Part shown: piece by piece, positions 7,083 to 15,657 of the stretch | Layout of the letters: each line of letters begins with the position of its first letter | Numbering within the stretch: position 1 is the first letter of the stretch | From: Streptomyces olivochromogenes | GTDB taxonomy: Bacteria; Actinomycetota; Actinomycetes; Streptomycetales; Streptomycetaceae | Direction: 5' to 3' | DNA: 32,771 nucleotides | Assembly (NCBI RefSeq): GCF_021538895.1 | Contig: NZ_JADDRL010000104.1 | Location: forward strand, 1 to 32,771 | Made by a program: the position numbers and the translations under genes | Notes under the pieces: generated by a model | The model's database searches: none | What the model was told of the DNA's origin: nothing | What the model saw: the letters and a program-made list of their open reading frames with translations, nothing else

Positions 7083-8822
7083 GTGACCAGTACCGCGTCC
7101 TCGACGGACACCCGGCATGGCCTGGCCCCGCACGACGAGCGGCCGACGTGGCAGCAGCGGCTGCGCCGCTTCGGCTACACGGCGGGGCCGAGAGTCGACG
7201 TCCGCGACCGGCTCGTGCCGCCGTACACCGAGCCCAGCCCCCGCCTGTGGCTGGCGCTGGGCGTGCCGAAGACGCCGGCCGAGCGGATCACCCGCTGGTC
7301 TGGCTGGGGCGGTCCGCTGCTGGTGACGCTGATGGCGGGCCTGATGCGGTTCTGGAACCTGGGCAGCCCGAAGGCGGTGATATTCGACGAGACGTACTAC
7401 GCCAAGGACGCCTGGGCGCTCGTCCACCGCGGCTTCGAGGTCAACTGGGACAAGAACGCCAACGATCTGATCCTGCAGAAGGCGGGGTACATCGGCATCC
7501 CGACGGACGCGGCGTACGTCGTGCACCCGCCCGTCGGCAAGTACGTCATCGGGCTCGGCGAACTGATCTTCGGGTTCAATCCGTTCGGCTGGCGGTTCAT
7601 GACGGCGCTGCTGGGCACGCTCAGCGTGCTGCTGCTGTGCCGGATCGGGCGCCGTATGTTCCGCTCCACGTTCCTGGGCTGTCTGGCGGGCGCGCTGATG
7701 GCGGTGGACGGCCTGCACTTCGTGATGAGCCGGACCTCGCTGCTCGACGGCGTGCTGATGTTCTTCGTGCTGGCGGCCTTCGGCTGCCTGGTCATCGACC
7801 GGGACAAGGCCAGGGAGCGGCTCGCCGCCGCGCTGCCCACCGACCCGGACGGCCGCGTCCGCCCCGACGCGTACATCGGCGACACCCTCCAGCTGGGCTG
7901 GCGGCCGTGGCGCTGGGCGGCCGGTCTGCTGCTCGGCCTCGCCATCGGCACCAAGTGGAACGGCCTGTACATCCTGGCCGCGTTCTGCGTGATGGCGCTG
8001 CTCTGGGACGTCGGCGCCCGCAAGGTGGCCGGCGCCCGGCGCCCGTACACGGCGGTCCTCAAGCACGACACGGGCATCACGTTCGTGGCGACGGTCCCGG
8101 TGGCGATCGCCGTGTACCTGACCTCCTGGATCGGCTGGATCCTCTCCCCGACCGACGGCACCGGCGGCTACTTCCGCAACTGGGCGGCCACCGACGGCAA
8201 GGGCGGCAGCTGGGCCTTCCTGCCGGACTGGGTGCGCAGCCTGTGGCACTACGAGCACGAGGTGTACAAGTTCCACGTCGGCCTGTCGTCCCCGCACACG
8301 TACCAGTCGAACCCGTGGAGCTGGATCGTCCTGGGCCGCCCGGTCTCGTACTTCTACGAGTCCCCCTCCCCCGGCTCGGACGGCTGCCCCGCCGACGCGG
8401 GCCAGAAGTGCGCCCGGGAGGTCCTCGCCCTCGGCACGCCGCTGCTGTGGTGGACGGCCTGCGTCGCGATCCTGTACGTCCTGTGGCGCTGGTTCTTCCG
8501 CCGCGACTGGCGCGCGGGCGCCATCGCCTGCGGGATCGCGGCCGGCTACCTGCCCTGGTTCCTGTACCAGGAGCGCACGATCTTCCTCTTCTACGCGGTC
8601 GTCTTCGTACCGTTCCTCTGCCTGGCGGTGGCCATGCTGATCGGCGCGATCATCGGCCCCCCGGGCTCCACGGACACCCGCCGCGTCATCGGCGCCGCGG
8701 GCGCCGGCGTCCTGGTCCTCCTGATCAGCTGGAACTTCATCTACTTCTGGCCGCTGTACACGGGGACGGCGATCCCCATCGACAGCTGGCGGTCGAGGAT
8801 GTGGCTGGATACCTGGGTCTAG
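7083..8822 (+). CDS. pmt: protein O-mannosyltransferase (GT39), membrane
   Basis: Polytopic membrane enzyme that transfers mannose from polyprenyl-phosphate-mannose to Ser/Thr of exported proteins. The 579-residue product has a cytoplasmic N-terminus of about 75 residues, then a first membrane helix and the catalytic loop FDETYYAKDAW (D102, E103), the HPPVGKY motif and about ten hydrophobic helices with a large external loop around IGWILSPTDGTGGY. In S. coelicolor the pmt gene is known to be needed for phiC31 infection, through glycosylation of surface proteins. The GTG at 7083 is followed by a good reading frame but lacks a ribosome binding site. It lies divergent from rsmI, as in M. tuberculosis (Rv1002c beside Rv1003). 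Confidence 0.94.
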   Translation: MTSTASSTDTRHGLAPHDERPTWQQRLRRFGYTAGPRVDVRDRLVPPYTEPSPRLWLALGVPKTPAERITRWSGWGGPLLVTLMAGLMRFWNLGSPKAVIFDETYYAKDAWALVHRGFEVNWDKNANDLILQKAGYIGIPTDAAYVVHPPVGKYVIGLGELIFGFNPFGWRFMTALLGTLSVLLLCRIGRRMFRSTFLGCLAGALMAVDGLHFVMSRTSLLDGVLMFFVLAAFGCLVIDRDKARERLAAALPTDPDGRVRPDAYIGDTLQLGWRPWRWAAGLLLGLAIGTKWNGLYILAAFCVMALLWDVGARKVAGARRPYTAVLKHDTGITFVATVPVAIAVYLTSWIGWILSPTDGTGGYFRNWAATDGKGGSWAFLPDWVRSLWHYEHEVYKFHVGLSSPHTYQSNPWSWIVLGRPVSYFYESPSPGSDGCPADAGQKCAREVLALGTPLLWWTACVAILYVLWRWFFRRDWRAGAIACGIAAGYLPWFLYQERTIFLFYAVVFVPFLCLAVAMLIGAIIGPPGSTDTRRVIGAAGAGVLVLLISWNFIYFWPLYTGTAIPIDSWRSRMWLDTWV

Positions 8823-8850
8823 CCGGGCAGCCGCCCCCCGAGGACCGAGA

Positions 8851-8879
8851 GCAGCAGGCGGCCGTCACCCGCCTGCTGC
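8851..8879 (+). terminator. hairpin downstream of pmt
   Basis: An 11-bp perfect inverted repeat, GCAGCAGGCGG (8851-8861) and CCGCCTGCTGC (8869-8879), has a 7-nt loop and begins 28 nt after the pmt stop. There is no U-rich tail, as is common for Streptomyces terminators. The stem is long enough to be a likely transcription end. Confidence 0.65.
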
Positions 8880-9004
8880 CGTACTACCCCTCCCCTGGCC
8901 GACTGGTGAAGGCTGCGTCGGTCGCACGGCCGCCCTCTCCGAATCACACTGGTCTGTGGGGCGCCCCGGACGGTGGCGCGTAGTTACGACGGAAGGGCGG
9001 GACC

Positions 9005-9664
9005 ATGACCCCGGACACGTCTCCCGGACCGTTGCGGTTTCTTGTCTTCGGTGCGGCGCTGCGGGCCGATTCGGCCAACGCGCGTCTCGCTTCTCTCGTG
9101 GCCCGGCTCATCTCCGACACCGGTGCCACCGTCGACCTCGCCGCCATGCGCGACTTCGACATGCCTTTGTACGACGGCGACATGGAGACCGCCGAAGGGC
9201 TGCCGCCCGGCGCCCTCGCGCTGCGCGAGCGGCTTGAGAGCAGCGACGCCGTCGTCATCTCCTCGCCGGAGTACAACGCCTCCGTGCCGGGCGTGCTGAA
9301 GAACGCCATCGACTGGGTCTCCCGGGTCCGGCCGCAGCCGTTCAAGACCAAGCACGCGATGCTCGTCTCGGCATCGCCGTCCCTCGTCGGCGGGAACCGT
9401 GGGCTGTGGGCCCTGAGGATCCCCCTGGAACACCTGGGCACCCGCGTCTACCCGGACATGTTCAGCCTGCCCGACAGCTATCAGGCCTTCGCCGAAGACG
9501 GAACGCTGGCCGACCGGGGACTGCAGGAACGCCTCACCGAGACCGTGTCGGGATTCCTCAGTCTGGTCGAGGCGGACGTCCGCTACGTCTGCCTGGAACG
9601 CCGGTGGTACGAGTTCCTCGGTGACCGCACCGAGGCGGCCATCACCCAGCGCGCCGAGGCCTGA
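9005..9664 (+). CDS. NAD(P)H-dependent FMN reductase family flavoprotein
   Basis: A 219-residue flavodoxin-fold oxidoreductase of the NADPH-dependent FMN reductase (SsuE/ArsH/chromate reductase-like) family. Visible marks are the N-terminal FMN phosphate loop region GAALRADSANARLA, the DMPLYDGDME segment, and the hallmark SSPEYNASVPGVLKNAIDWVSR. Substrate is not predictable; quinones, azo compounds, chromate or free flavin are typical. The ATG at 9005 has the purine-rich GGAAGGGCGGG upstream. It appears monocistronic between pmt and the PBP pair, with short non-coding gaps on either side. Confidence 0.88.
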   Translation: MTPDTSPGPLRFLVFGAALRADSANARLASLVARLISDTGATVDLAAMRDFDMPLYDGDMETAEGLPPGALALRERLESSDAVVISSPEYNASVPGVLKNAIDWVSRVRPQPFKTKHAMLVSASPSLVGGNRGLWALRIPLEHLGTRVYPDMFSLPDSYQAFAEDGTLADRGLQERLTETVSGFLSLVEADVRYVCLERRWYEFLGDRTEAAITQRAEA

Positions 9665-9806
9665 CACCGGGACGTTCGAGCCGGGACCTTCACACCGGCG
9701 CGGCCGTCTCTGCCGTCACGGTTCTGATCTCCGTTCGGACAACAATCGACAACTCCGGCCCCCGGCAGTCATGAAAGCGCATACAGTGCGACCCGCGACC
9801 TGCTTT

Positions 9807-9818
9807 TGAACGCGTTCA
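9807..9818. promoter_or_regulatory. 12-bp palindrome upstream of the first PBP gene
   Basis: TGAACGCGTTCA is a perfect 12-bp palindrome, 39 bp before the ATG of the first PBP and embedded in an A/T-richer context. Such symmetry suggests an operator for a dimeric repressor or activator. I cannot assign the regulator. No convincing -35/-10 pair was found nearby. Confidence 0.4.
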
Positions 9819-9857
9819 CAAAGGGCGGCAGGCCTACACGGGGAGAGGGATCGCGCC

Positions 9858-11480
9858 ATGCGCAAGGGGGTCAGGACCGCCATAGTCGGCGGGGTGTTCG
9901 TGGTGATGGTGGGCGGGGCCGGATACGGGGCGTACAACATCCTGTCCGCGCTGCACGACCCGGGGACCGGCGGCGGGGCCGCCGCCGTGAGGACCGGGCC
10001 GCCCAGCGGTGACGAGGTGAAGGAGACGACGGGGAAGTTCTTCGCCGCCTGGGAGAAGGGGCGGGCGACGACCGCGGCGTCGTACACGAACAACGCGGCC
10101 GAGGCCGGTCCCCTGCTGACGGCGTACGGCACGGACGCGCACATCACCAAGGTGCGCATCACGCCAGGGACGGCGACCGGCACCACCGTGCCCTTCACGG
10201 TCGCGGCGACGGTGTCCTACGACGGCAAGTCCGAGCCGCTCGCCTACAAGAGCCGCCTGACCGTGGTGCGCGGCCGGACCACGCATCGCGCGCTCGTCGA
10301 CTGGCAGCCCTCCGTCGTGCACCCCCAGCTGCGCAAGGGCGACACACTCGTCACCGGCGAGTCCGCGGACCCGCCCGTCGAGGCCGTGGACCGCGACGGG
10401 AAGGTGCTGACGAAGGACCGGTATCCGTCCCTCGGCCCCCTCCTGGACGAGCTGCGCAAGCGGTACGGCGAGAAGGCCGGCGGCACGCCCGGGATCGAGC
10501 TGGCGATCCGGCACGAGGACGCCGAGCAGGCGGACACCTCCCTGCTGACCCTCGTCAAGGGCAAGGCGGGCCGGCTCCCCACGACACTGAGCGCCGGCGC
10601 GCAGGCGGCGGCCGAGACGGCGGTGCTCAAGTACGCCGAGTCCTCGGTGGTGGCCGTCAAGCCGAGCACCGGTGAGGTGCTGGCCGTCGCCAACCACCGT
10701 GCCGACGGCTTCAACGCGGCCTTCCTCGGCGAGCTCGCCCCCGGCTCCACGATGAAGATCGTCAGCGCCGCGACCCTCATCGACAACGGGATCACCGCGG
10801 CCGACCGCCCGGCCCCCTGCCCGCCGACCGCGACCTGGCAGAGCCAGACCTTCAGCAACCTCAAGGGCCTGGCCCCCGACGAGCACGCCACCCTCTCCGA
10901 CAGCTTCGCCCGCTCCTGCAACACGGCGTTCGTGAAGTTCGCGGACGAGGTGAAGGTGGACTCGCTCACCCGGGAGGCCCAGGAGCGGTTCGGGCTCGGG
11001 CGGAACGACTGGAAGGTCGGCATCCCCTCCTTCGACGGCAGGGTCCCCGCGTCCGGCGGCCCGGACACCGCCGCCAACCTGATCGGGCAGGGCCAGGTCC
11101 AGATGAGCCCGCTGAACATGGCGTCGGTGACGGCGACCGCGATGACGGGCACCTTCCGGCAGCCGGTCGTCGTCCCGCTGCGCCTGGACGGCCGCGAACC
11201 GGCACACGCCCGTGGCCTGTCGGCGGGTACGGTCCAGCAGCTGCGCGCGATGATGAACCGCACCGCGACCAGCGGCACCGCGGCCGGTGTGATGTCCGGC
11301 CTGAGCGGCAGGGTCGGCGCGAAGACGGGCTCCGCCGAGGTCGACGGGCAGACCAGGTCCAACAGTTGGTTCACCGGCTACCGCAACGACATCGCCGCGG
11401 CCGCCATGACCCAGGACGGCGGACACGGCGTCGACGCGGCCGGGCCGATTGTCGCAGCTGTGCTACGGACAGGCGGCTGA
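9858..11480 (+). CDS. class B penicillin-binding protein (NTF2-like N-domain, transpeptidase)
   Basis: Membrane-anchored D,D-transpeptidase that cross-links peptidoglycan outside the cell. The 540-residue protein has an N-terminal membrane anchor (about 7-30), a MecA-type NTF2-like domain (about 50-160), a PBP dimer-like linker (about 160-235) and a transpeptidase domain. The catalytic motifs are intact: S297-TMK300, S353-CN355 and K489-TGS492. The ATG follows GGGGAGAGGGA. The next gene is a paralogue of the same layout, so the pair arose by tandem duplication. Lying beside an ssgE-like gene, a role in developmental or sporulation wall synthesis is a reasonable inference but not shown by sequence. 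Confidence 0.93.
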   Translation: MRKGVRTAIVGGVFVVMVGGAGYGAYNILSALHDPGTGGGAAAVRTGPPSGDEVKETTGKFFAAWEKGRATTAASYTNNAAEAGPLLTAYGTDAHITKVRITPGTATGTTVPFTVAATVSYDGKSEPLAYKSRLTVVRGRTTHRALVDWQPSVVHPQLRKGDTLVTGESADPPVEAVDRDGKVLTKDRYPSLGPLLDELRKRYGEKAGGTPGIELAIRHEDAEQADTSLLTLVKGKAGRLPTTLSAGAQAAAETAVLKYAESSVVAVKPSTGEVLAVANHRADGFNAAFLGELAPGSTMKIVSAATLIDNGITAADRPAPCPPTATWQSQTFSNLKGLAPDEHATLSDSFARSCNTAFVKFADEVKVDSLTREAQERFGLGRNDWKVGIPSFDGRVPASGGPDTAANLIGQGQVQMSPLNMASVTATAMTGTFRQPVVVPLRLDGREPAHARGLSAGTVQQLRAMMNRTATSGTAAGVMSGLSGRVGAKTGSAEVDGQTRSNSWFTGYRNDIAAAAMTQDGGHGVDAAGPIVAAVLRTGG

Positions 11481-11594
11481 CGTCACCCGGACAGGTCGGG
11501 ACTCTAGGGTGGGGGGCGTCGTTGAGGAGCATGGAGGCTACGAGGGCTACATAGACGACACAGACCCTGGGGAAAACGCGGAGGAACAGGACAG

Positions 11595-13265
11595 GTGGGC
11601 AAGAGAAGGCGTGTCGACGAGAGACGGAAGAACCGGCCGGGGCCGGCCGTCATCGGCGGAGTGATCGCCGTCGTGGTCGGCGGTGCCGGTTTCGGCGTCT
11701 ACGCCCTGTACGGCGGCGGGGCAACGGCCGACGCACAGTCGTCCTCGGTCGGCCACAAGAAGGTCAAGACCGGCCCGCTGTCCGCGACCGAGGTCCGTAC
11801 GACCGCCGAGCGCTTCCTCACGGCGTGGCAGCGCGGCCAGGTCACCCAGGCCGCCGCCGCGACCGACGACTCCACCGCCGCCGCCTCCCAGCTCACCGGC
11901 TACACCAAGGACGCCCGCGTCAAGGACGTCACGCTCACCCCCGGCACCCGCAAGGGTGATCAGCTCCCCTTCTCCGTCAAGGCGACGGTGTCCTACAACG
12001 GCGTCAGCAAGCCGCTGACGTACGACAGCGCGGTCACCGTCGTGCGCGGCGCCCGTGACGGCAAGCCGGTGGTCGGCTGGCACGCCTCGGTCGTCCACCC
12101 CGATCTGAAGGACGGCGACAAGCTGGTCACCGGCGAGTCCGGCACCCCGCCGATCAAGGCGCTGGACCGCGCCGGCGCGGAGCTGACGGCCGCCAAGTAC
12201 CCGTCCCTGGGGACGGTCCTCGACGGGCTGCGCGAGAAGTACGGCAAGAAGGCGGGCGGCAAGGCCGGCGTCGAGCTGCGCGTGGTCCGCGGCAAGAAGT
12301 CGACCGCGGACAAGCTGTCCGACAAGACGCTCGTGGAGCTGAGCAAGGGCACCCCGGGCACGGTGAGGACGACGCTGAGCCCGACCCTCCAGGCGGCCGC
12401 CGAGAAGCAGGTGGGCAAGAAGGCACGGTCCTCGGTCGTGGTGATGCGCCCCTCGACCGGCGAGATCCTCGCCGTGGCGAACGCCAGCCACGGCTTCAAC
12501 ACCGCCTTCCAGGGCTCCCTGGCGCCCGGCTCCACGATGAAGGTCATCACCTCGTCGCTGCTGATCGAGAAGCACCTGGCGTCCGCGGACGAGCCGCACC
12601 CCTGCCCCAAGACCGTGAAGTACGGCGGCTGGACCTTCCACAACGACGACGACTTCGAGATCAAGGGCGGCACCTTCAAGGCCAGCTTCGCCCGCTCCTG
12701 CAACACCGCCTTCATCAGCCAGGCGAAGGAGCTCCACGACGCCGACCTGACCCGGCAGGCCCAGCAGGTCTTCGGCCTGTCCATGAACAACTGGGCGGTC
12801 GGCGTGCCGACCTTCGACGGCGCGGTGCCGGTGCAGTCGGCGGCCCAGATGGCGGCCTCCCTGATCGGCCAGGGCGGGGTGCGGATGAACCCGCTGAACA
12901 TGGCGTCGGTCGCCTCGACGGTCAAGGCGGGCGTCTTCCACCAGCCCTACCTGGTCTCCCCCTCGGTGGACCACCGCACGACGGCCACCGCGTCCCGCAA
13001 GATGTCCGCGTCCACGCTCGCGCAACTGCGCGACCTGTTGAACTACACGGCCACGTACGGCACGGCGGCCGAGGCCATGTCCGGTCTCGGCCCCGACTAC
13101 GGCGCCAAGACCGGCTCGGCGGAGGTCGACGGCCAGAAGAAGCCCAACGGCTGGTTCACCGCGTACCGGGGCGACCTCGCGGCCGCTGGTGTGGTCCAGG
13201 CGGGCGGACACGGCGGAGACACGGCGGGGCCGATCGTGGCGGCGCTGCTCAAGCTGGGCGGCTGA
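11595..13265 (+). CDS. class B penicillin-binding protein, paralogue of the preceding gene
   Basis: Second D,D-transpeptidase, 556 residues, with a basic cytoplasmic start (KRRRVDERRKNR), an anchor (about 18-38), NTF2-like MecA-type domain, dimerisation segment and transpeptidase domain. Motifs are complete: S313-TMK316, S368-CN370 and K505-TGS508. By eye it aligns with the preceding protein along its whole length. Differences cluster in the N-terminal tail and in the loop after the SxxK helix, where this copy has an acidic NDDDFE stretch. The GTG at 11595 has GGAGGA nine bases upstream. The 114-bp gap from the first PBP contains TAGGGT (11505-11510) and a TGACGTCA palindrome (11478-11485), so independent transcription is possible. 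Confidence 0.93.
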   Translation: MGKRRRVDERRKNRPGPAVIGGVIAVVVGGAGFGVYALYGGGATADAQSSSVGHKKVKTGPLSATEVRTTAERFLTAWQRGQVTQAAAATDDSTAAASQLTGYTKDARVKDVTLTPGTRKGDQLPFSVKATVSYNGVSKPLTYDSAVTVVRGARDGKPVVGWHASVVHPDLKDGDKLVTGESGTPPIKALDRAGAELTAAKYPSLGTVLDGLREKYGKKAGGKAGVELRVVRGKKSTADKLSDKTLVELSKGTPGTVRTTLSPTLQAAAEKQVGKKARSSVVVMRPSTGEILAVANASHGFNTAFQGSLAPGSTMKVITSSLLIEKHLASADEPHPCPKTVKYGGWTFHNDDDFEIKGGTFKASFARSCNTAFISQAKELHDADLTRQAQQVFGLSMNNWAVGVPTFDGAVPVQSAAQMAASLIGQGGVRMNPLNMASVASTVKAGVFHQPYLVSPSVDHRTTATASRKMSASTLAQLRDLLNYTATYGTAAEAMSGLGPDYGAKTGSAEVDGQKKPNGWFTAYRGDLAAAGVVQAGGHGGDTAGPIVAALLKLGG

Positions 13266-13306
13266 GCCGGCCCGCCGGCGACCCGACGGGCGGCCGAGCC
13301 AGTACC

Positions 13307-13669
13307 TCAGCGGGCCACGGGCTCCGCGGCCATGTACGTCCGGCGCAGGAACCTGAGGAGCGCCTTCGACTCGAACTGCACGACGGAGACGCCGTGCGAC
13401 GAGTGGAGCTCCACGACGGCCTGGACGCGGCCGAGCGGCCACACCCGTACGTCGCCGCTCTCGGCCGGCGCTCTCAGCCCCTGTTCCAGCAGCGCTCGCG
13501 AGAACGTCCACTCGTGCGGCTGATCGTGCGGCCCGGGCAGGTCGACCCGCACCGACCGCGGATCGCCCTCCGGGTCGTACCGCAGGACGACCGGCACGGC
13601 GTCCGGTTCCTCGCGAATGTCCTCGTCAGTGACTATGTGGGCTCGCGCATACTGTTCGACTACGGACAT
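13307..13669 (-). CDS. ssgE: SsgA-like sporulation/cell-division protein (SsgE-type)
   Basis: A 120-residue member of the SsgA-like protein (SALP) family, which is confined to morphologically complex actinomycetes and controls steps of sporulation-specific division and spore-wall handling. Family marks are VPVVLRYDPEGDPRSVRV, EWTFSRALLEQGL, GDVRVWPLGR and VVQFESKALLRFLRRTY. Its place beside two class B PBPs and a CbiM-type operon is, from memory, that of S. coelicolor ssgE, which is linked to spore separation; the paralogue identity is less certain than the family. The ATG at 13669 has AAGGGG upstream. It converges with the second PBP and is divergent from cbiM. Confidence 0.88.
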   Translation of the reverse strand: MSVVEQYARAHIVTDEDIREEPDAVPVVLRYDPEGDPRSVRVDLPGPHDQPHEWTFSRALLEQGLRAPAESGDVRVWPLGRVQAVVELHSSHGVSVVQFESKALLRFLRRTYMAAEPVAR

Positions 13670-13807
13670 CGGACGGCCCCTTACACTGCGTGACCTCTGC
13701 GAAAGCTGTATCCGCCTCCACTCCAATGTCGCATATATCCCGAAATGCGCTCATCGGGTGGGTGCACCTCACGGGTGAGCGAGCCGAATCCGACGACTTA
13801 CTCGTTC

Positions 13808-13824
13808 TTGCAAAACGTTCGCAA
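13808..13824. promoter_or_regulatory. Nur-box-like operator overlapping the cbiM promoter
   Basis: TTGCAA-N5-TCGCAA (13808-13813 and 13819-13824) matches the nickel-responsive Nur box that I recall as TTGCAA-N5-TTGCAA at 11 of 12 fixed positions. It covers the candidate -35 of the operon, so a bound repressor would block transcription. The consensus is recalled, not searched. Confidence 0.5.
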
Positions 13825-13838
13825 CAAGCCACTAGAAT
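13808..13838 (+). promoter_or_regulatory. promoter of the ECF transporter operon, leaderless
   Basis: TAGAAT (13833-13838) ends six bases before the GTG of cbiM at 13845, so the transcript probably starts at the start codon. TTGCAA (13808-13813) at 19 nt spacing is the likely -35. There is no Shine-Dalgarno sequence. Confidence 0.55.
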
Positions 13839-13844
13839 CGGACG

Positions 13845-14894
13845 GTGCACGTACCTGACGGATTCATCGACGCCCCCACCTCCGCGGTCACCGGAGCGGT
13901 CGCCGCCGGCGCCCTCGCCGTGAGCCTGCGCGGCGCGCGACGCGAGCTCGACGAGCGCACCGCCCCGCTGGCCGGATTGGTGGCGGCGTTCATCTTCGCC
14001 GTACAGATGCTCAACTTCCCCGTCGCGGCCGGAACAAGCGGCCATCTTCTCGGCGGCGCCCTCGCCGCGATACTCGTCGGCCCCTACACGGGCGTCCTCT
14101 GCGTCTCCGTCGTCCTGCTCATGCAGGGCATCCTCTTCGCCGACGGCGGCCTGACCGCGCTCGGTGTGAACATCACCGACATGGCGATCGTGACGACGGT
14201 CGTCTCCTACGCCGTCTTCCGTCTCCTGGTGAAGGTGCTCCCGCGCGGACGGCGCACGGTGACCGCGGCCTCGTTCGCGGCCGCGCTGCTCTCCGTCCCG
14301 GCCGCCGCCGTCGCCTTCACCCTCATCTACGCGGTCGGCGGCACCACCGACGTGTCCATCGGCAAGGTCGCCACCGCGATGATCGGCGTCCATGTCCTCA
14401 TCGGCCTCGGCGAGGCCGCGATCACCGCGCTCACGGTCGGCGCCGTCATCGCCGTACGGCCGGACCTCGTGCACGGCGCCCGCGGGCTCCAGCAGCGGCT
14501 GAAGCTCAGGGTGAACGGCGAGCTCGTCGACGCGCCCACGGCCCGGCCGGTCCCCGCCGCGGGCGCCGCCGGCTCGCACCGCAAGCTGTGGATCACCGGC
14601 CTGGTCGCCTCCCTCGTGCTCGCCGGGTTCGTCAGCTTCTACGCCTCCGCGAACCCCGACGGCCTGGAGAAGGTCGCGCACGACAAGGGCATCGACCGGA
14701 AGGTGGAGAAGCACGCGTCCTCCGACTCCCCGCTGGCCGGCTACGGCGTGAAGGACGTCTCCGACGCCCGCCTCTCCGGCGGTCTCGCGGGCGTGGTCGG
14801 CGTCGGTGTCACGGTCGTCGCGGGCAGCGCGGTGTTCTGGGCGGTGCGCAGGCGCCGTACGCAGGACGTCTCGCCCGTGAGCACGGGCGTCTGA
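13845..14894 (+). CDS. cbiM: ECF metal transporter substrate-binding component, CbiM-CbiN fusion
   Basis: Integral membrane S-component for Ni2+ or Co2+. The 349-residue protein starts MHVPDGF: in the CbiM/NikM family the free N-terminus and His2 bind the metal, which fixes the GTG at 13845. His67 in AAGTSGHLLGG is at the position of another known metal ligand. Residues 1 to about 220 form the CbiM core with about seven helices. After a linker, residues about 240-335 form a CbiN-like part with two helices flanking a soluble loop that contains PDGLEKVA. Fused M-N proteins are known in actinobacteria. It is the first gene of a cbiM-cbiQ-cbiO operon. Family members carry either metal; the upstream Nur-like box favours nickel (NikMN). 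Confidence 0.92.
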   Translation: MHVPDGFIDAPTSAVTGAVAAGALAVSLRGARRELDERTAPLAGLVAAFIFAVQMLNFPVAAGTSGHLLGGALAAILVGPYTGVLCVSVVLLMQGILFADGGLTALGVNITDMAIVTTVVSYAVFRLLVKVLPRGRRTVTAASFAAALLSVPAAAVAFTLIYAVGGTTDVSIGKVATAMIGVHVLIGLGEAAITALTVGAVIAVRPDLVHGARGLQQRLKLRVNGELVDAPTARPVPAAGAAGSHRKLWITGLVASLVLAGFVSFYASANPDGLEKVAHDKGIDRKVEKHASSDSPLAGYGVKDVSDARLSGGLAGVVGVGVTVVAGSAVFWAVRRRRTQDVSPVSTGV

Positions 14895-14895
14895 C

Positions 14896-15657
14896 ATGGG
14901 TGCGGGACACGCGCACAGGCTCTACCGGCACGGGCACTCCCCCGTGCACGCCCTGCCGCCGCACACCAAGCTGGCCGCCGTCTTCGCGTTCGTGGTGGTC
15001 GTGGTGTTGACCCCGCGCGAGGCGGTGTGGGCCTTCGGGCTGTACGCCGTGCTGCTCGCGTACGTGGCGTACCTCGCGCGCGTACCCGCGGGGTTCCTGC
15101 TCAAGCGGCTGCTGATCGAGGTGCCGTTCGTCGCGTTCGCGGTGCTCATGCCGTTCGTGGCGGAGGGCGAGCGGGTCGACGTCCTCGGCCTGTCGCTGAG
15201 CGTCAACGGCCTGTGGGGCGCCTGGAACGTGCTCGCCAAGGGCACCCTGGGCGTCGCCGCCTCCGTCCTGCTGGCCGCCACCACCGAACTGCGCGAACTC
15301 CTCCTCGGTCTGCAGCGGCTCAAGCTCCCGCCGCTGCTGGTGCAGATCGCGTCCTTCATGATCCGCTACGGAGACGTCATCACCGACGAGATGCGTCGGA
15401 TGCGCATCGCGCGCGAGTCGCGCGGCTTCGAGGCGAGGGGCGTGCGCCACTGGGGCGTGCTCGCCAAGTCCGCCGGCGCGCTGTTCATCCGCTCCTACGA
15501 GCGCGGGGAGCGCGTGCACCTGGCCATGGTGAGCCGGGGGTACGCCGGTTCGATGCCGGTCATCGACGAGGTGACCGCGTCCCGGGCGCAGTGGTCGTAC
15601 GCCCTCGCCCTCCCCTTCGCCGCCCTTGTCGTCTGTCTGCTGGGATGGGCCCTGTGA
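14896..15657 (+). CDS. cbiQ: ECF transporter transmembrane T-component CbiQ
   Basis: Energy-coupling membrane protein that links the S-component to the ATPase. The 253-residue product has about five hydrophobic helices and the two cytoplasmic coupling-helix motifs of EcfT proteins: RMRIARESRGFEARG (Ala-Arg-Gly type) and, further on, HLAMVSRGYAG. The His-rich N-terminus (HAHRLYRHGHSPVHALPPH) could be a metal-sensing or metal-delivery tail. The ATG at 14896 comes one base after the cbiM stop, and the end overlaps cbiO, so the three genes are translationally coupled. Confidence 0.93.
   Translation: MGAGHAHRLYRHGHSPVHALPPHTKLAAVFAFVVVVVLTPREAVWAFGLYAVLLAYVAYLARVPAGFLLKRLLIEVPFVAFAVLMPFVAEGERVDVLGLSLSVNGLWGAWNVLAKGTLGVAASVLLAATTELRELLLGLQRLKLPPLLVQIASFMIRYGDVITDEMRRMRIARESRGFEARGVRHWGVLAKSAGALFIRSYERGERVHLAMVSRGYAGSMPVIDEVTASRAQWSYALALPFAALVVCLLGWAL

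Noticed and set aside
4880..8983. Very long plus-strand open frame (over 1300 codons)
   Set aside because: It runs antisense to the zinc-ribbon and rsmI genes and out of phase through pmt, with Arg/Pro/Ala-biased content typical of high-GC shadow frames.
9770..9808. 12-codon open frame before the first PBP (possible leader peptide)
   Set aside because: No ribosome binding site and no attenuator-like hairpin after it. Too short to support.
13670..13844. Cobalamin riboswitch before cbiM
   Set aside because: No B12-box-like sequence is visible, the gap is short and shared with the ssgE promoter, and the transcript seems to start at the GTG.
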